Source: Candidatus Regiella insecticola LSR1
Lineage (GTDB): Bacteria; Pseudomonadota; Gammaproteobacteria; Enterobacterales; Enterobacteriaceae
NCBI RefSeq assembly: GCF_000143625.1
Contig: NZ_GL379591.1
Location: 38,710 to 102,709, forward strand
DNA length: 64,000 nucleotides
Direction of reading: 5' to 3'
Part shown: positions 62,160-64,000 of the stretch, one piece after another
Position numbering within the stretch: position 1 is the first letter of the stretch
How the letters are laid out: each line of letters begins with the position of its first letter
The notes under the pieces: generated by a model
What the model was told of the DNA's origin: nothing
Seen by the model: only the letters and a program-made list of their open reading frames with translations
Database searches by the model: none
Position numbers and translations under genes: made by a program

Positions 62160-63502
62160 TGACCAATCACCGTAAATACTTTGGTACCGATGGCATTCGT
62201 GGCAAAGTTGGCGAGGCGCCGATTACCCCTGAATTTGTATTAAAGCTCGGATGGGCTGCTGGTCAAGTGCTTGCGTGCCATGGCTCTCGTAAAATAATTG
62301 TCGGCAAAGATACCCGTATTTCCGGTTATATGTTGGAATCTGCGCTGGAAGCCGGTTTGGCGGCAGCGGGGTTATCGACATTACTGACTGGCCCGATGCC
62401 AACACCTGCCATCGCTTATTTGACCCGAACCTTTAGGGCTGAAGCCGGTATTGTTATTTCAGCTTCTCATAATCCTTTCGATGACAATGGCATTAAATTT
62501 TTTTCGATTGATGGAACGAAATTGCCTGATGAAATAGAAGAGGCTATTGAAGTAGAAATGCAAAAACCTCTGACTTGCGTTAAATCAGCTGAATTAGGTA
62601 AAGCCAGTAGAATTGTCGATGCGGCAAGGCGTTATATCGAATTTTGTAAAGCAACATTTCCGAATGCACTTAACCTGAATAATTTAAAAATTGTCGTCGA
62701 TTGTGCCCATGGTGCAACCTATCATATTGCCCCTATTGTATTAGAAGAATTAGGCGCAACCGTCATTACTATCAATGCTGAACCCGATGGCATGAATATT
62801 AATGAAGAATGTGGTGCAACTAATACCCGCTTATTGCAACAACATGTTATTAATCAAAAAGCCGATTTAGGATTGGCGTTTGATGGTGATGGTGATCGAC
62901 TAATAATGGTCGATAATAAGGGGAATAGAATAGATGGTGACCAAATTCTTTTCATTGTTGCTCGCGAAAAATTACGTCAAAGGCAATTAGAAGGAGGGGT
63001 AGTAGGGACTTTGATGAGTAATATGGGGTTAGAGCGAGGGCTAAAACAATTGGGTATCCCTTTTATACGCTCGCAGGTGGGTGACCGCCATGTACTAGAG
63101 AAAATGAATGAAAACGGCTGGCGAATGGGAGCGGAGAACTCGGGTCATGTCATTTTGTTAGATCACACCACCACAGGGGACGGCATCGTAGCCGGTTTGC
63201 AAGTGCTGGCCGCCATGGTGCGTAACAAGATGAGTTTGCATGATCTCTGTCGTGATATAAAACTATTGCCCCAAATTTTGGTCAACGTGCATTTTTCAGG
63301 GCATCATAACCCATTGGAATCAGCGGCAGTGACCGAAGTAACCAAACAAATTGAAGCTGATTTAGCAGCTCAAGGACGTGTGTTGTTACGTAAATCAGGT
63401 ACTGAGCCATTAATTAGAGTGATGGTTGAAGCTGATAGAGATGAAAAGCAAGTGAGATTGTTAGCAAATCGCATCGCAGAGGTAATAAAGACAGTCGGTT
63501 AA
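62159..63502 (+). CDS. glmM: GlmM, phosphoglucosamine mutase
   Basis: 447 aa; interconverts glucosamine 6- and 1-phosphate for UDP-GlcNAc synthesis. N-terminal [21 protein letters not shown], the phosphoserine loop [19 protein letters not shown] (Ser ~102), the metal-binding [13 protein letters not shown] and [19 protein letters not shown], and the phosphate-binding [12 protein letters not shown] near the C-terminus. Starts one base inside the folP stop. Intact. In E. coli secG follows; here it is a Rep-A element and IS910 instead. Confidence 0.96.
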   Translation: MTNHRKYFGTDGIRGKVGEAPITPEFVLKLGWAAGQVLACHGSRKIIVGKDTRISGYMLESALEAGLAAAGLSTLLTGPMPTPAIAYLTRTFRAEAGIVISASHNPFDDNGIKFFSIDGTKLPDEIEEAIEVEMQKPLTCVKSAELGKASRIVDAARRYIEFCKATFPNALNLNNLKIVVDCAHGATYHIAPIVLEELGATVITINAEPDGMNINEECGATNTRLLQQHVINQKADLGLAFDGDGDRLIMVDNKGNRIDGDQILFIVAREKLRQRQLEGGVVGTLMSNMGLERGLKQLGIPFIRSQVGDRHVLEKMNENGWRMGAENSGHVILLDHTTTGDGIVAGLQVLAAMVRNKMSLHDLCRDIKLLPQILVNVHFSGHHNPLESAAVTEVTKQIEADLAAQGRVLLRKSGTEPLIRVMVEADRDEKQVRLLANRIAEVIKTVG

Positions 63503-63520
63503 CGACTAGAGGGGCAAGTT

Positions 63521-63638
63521 TATACCCTTCGCCTTTCAAGTTACGGCTTTGTTGTCTGCGGGTGCTCGCCGAATCACGTAGTATGTCTACGCTCATCGGT
63601 CGGTCGCCCTTGCCGCCTTGCCGTCACTCGAAATTCAT
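63521..63638. repeat. Rep-A copy 17, truncated by IS910
   Basis: Core type 1, tatacccttcgcctttcaag ... ccgtcactcgaaattcat. The final attgggtata is lost where IS910 begins at 63641 (TA at 63639-63640). Confidence 0.88.
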
Positions 63639-63640
63639 TA

Positions 63641-64000
63641 GACCTCTTCGGAAACTATCATTTATCTAATTTCCATATTATAAATTGCAGCAATCAGATT
63701 AAATCTTAATCCAAAACGTTTTCGCCTGTTTCGATAACGGTCTGATACAATTTTAAATCTTTTAATCATACCAATGACATGTTCGTTTAATACACGCTGG
63801 CTTGATAACGCACGATTGTTGCGTTTATCTTCTTTTGTTAAGGGATTTTTCTTTGTCTTTTTCTTAGGCAACGCCGAGTTTGAATGAATCTTGCCAAGCC
63901 CTTGGTAACCTGTATCGGTAACTGTTTTGATGTCAGGATGTATTCGCACACCAGACTCCTTAAACAACCTAAAATCATGGCGCCTCCCATTCGTAAAGCT
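63641..64000 (-). mobile_element. IS910 copy 3, partial at the window edge
   Basis: Starts GACCTCTTCGGAAACTATCA, the IS910 3' end in inverse orientation, and matches the element for the 360 bp visible. Confidence 0.93.
63662..64000 (-). CDS. IS910 transposase, OrfB part (partial)
   Basis: Encodes the C-terminal transposase half ([22 protein letters not shown]...[15 protein letters not shown]...[10 protein letters not shown]) as in the two complete copies. The OrfA half lies outside the window. Confidence 0.9.
   Translation of the reverse strand, partial: SFTNGRRHDFRLFKESGVRIHPDIKTVTDTGYQGLGKIHSNSALPKKKTKKNPLTKEDKRNNRALSSQRVLNEHVIGMIKRFKIVSDRYRNRRKRFGLRFNLIAAIYNMEIR

Noticed and set aside
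1..64000. CRISPR arrays, rRNA operons and complete tRNA genes
   Set aside because: None found by eye; only a 15 bp tRNA-Phe-like fragment at 32622 is present.

Overview
The window is chromosomal DNA of an Enterobacterales bacterium of the Yersinia/Serratia side that is undergoing genome decay. Housekeeping genes are close to E. coli and Yersinia in sequence (lpoB, hinT, ptsG, tatD, holB, tmk, mltG, fabF, cmoB, rnt, grxD, pfkA, hda, purMN, speG, pssA, ackA-pta, rpoS-nlpD, dacB/greA, yhbY, rlmE-ftsH-folP-glmM). They are cut into short syntenic blocks by insertion sequences, miniature repeats, a decayed integrative island and broken toxin or adhesin loci. AT-rich, IS-laden, pseudogene-rich DNA carrying toxins fits a facultative insect endosymbiont such as 'Candidatus Regiella insecticola' or a relative; the species is inferred, not proven.

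Layout. 1-7 kb (minus strand): the E. coli fabF-mltG-tmk-holB-tatD-ptsG-hinT-lpoB block, lacking pabC and ycfL and with a one-base homopolymer change that fuses mltG to tmk. 7-12.1 kb (plus): a ~5 kb toxin locus between mltG and fabF, with a clostridial-toxin-type glucosyltransferase, a MARTX-type cysteine protease domain and an RTX-like C-terminus, frameshifted twice. 12.3-15.1 kb: fabF remnant, an IS5-family element (called IS910 here after its 910 bp length) and cmoB, whose ribosome binding site lies in the IS end. 15.6-20.9 kb (minus): an inverse-autotransporter barrel gene followed by three secreted-protein genes with shared motifs, resembling Salmonella zirT-zirS-zirU. 21.5-25.9 kb: rnt, grxD, a 2 kb noncoding tract of nested mobile repeats, then leuO. 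25.9-32.7 kb: broken pqaA-like gene and a decayed P4-type island (integrase fragment, alpA, icd-like, primase relic, ori-like iterons, toxin-antitoxin pair, GNAT gene, tRNA-Phe-like att remnant). 32.7-39.2 kb: pfkA, hda, purM, purN, speG, pssA. 39.2-49.7 kb: IS graveyard (IS5, IS3, IS910, IS630) around the C-terminal half of a very large dermonecrotic-toxin-like protein, an Rpn nuclease, a KilA-N fragment and a higBA locus with a dead toxin. 49.8-63.5 kb: ackA-pta, rpoS-nlpD (nlpD interrupted by a stop), dacB, greA, yhbY, rlmE, ftsH, folP, glmM.

Four small repeat families explain most noncoding DNA. Rep-A (~120 bp, TA target duplication, about 17 copies) has two core variants. Rep-B (~103 bp) has a TA target duplication. 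Rep-C (~155 bp) has 16 bp perfect ends. Rep-D (~140 bp) shares its ends with IS910 and is probably its MITE. They are nested in one another and allow relative dating of insertions. Several genes have had their 5' or 3' ends rewritten by them.
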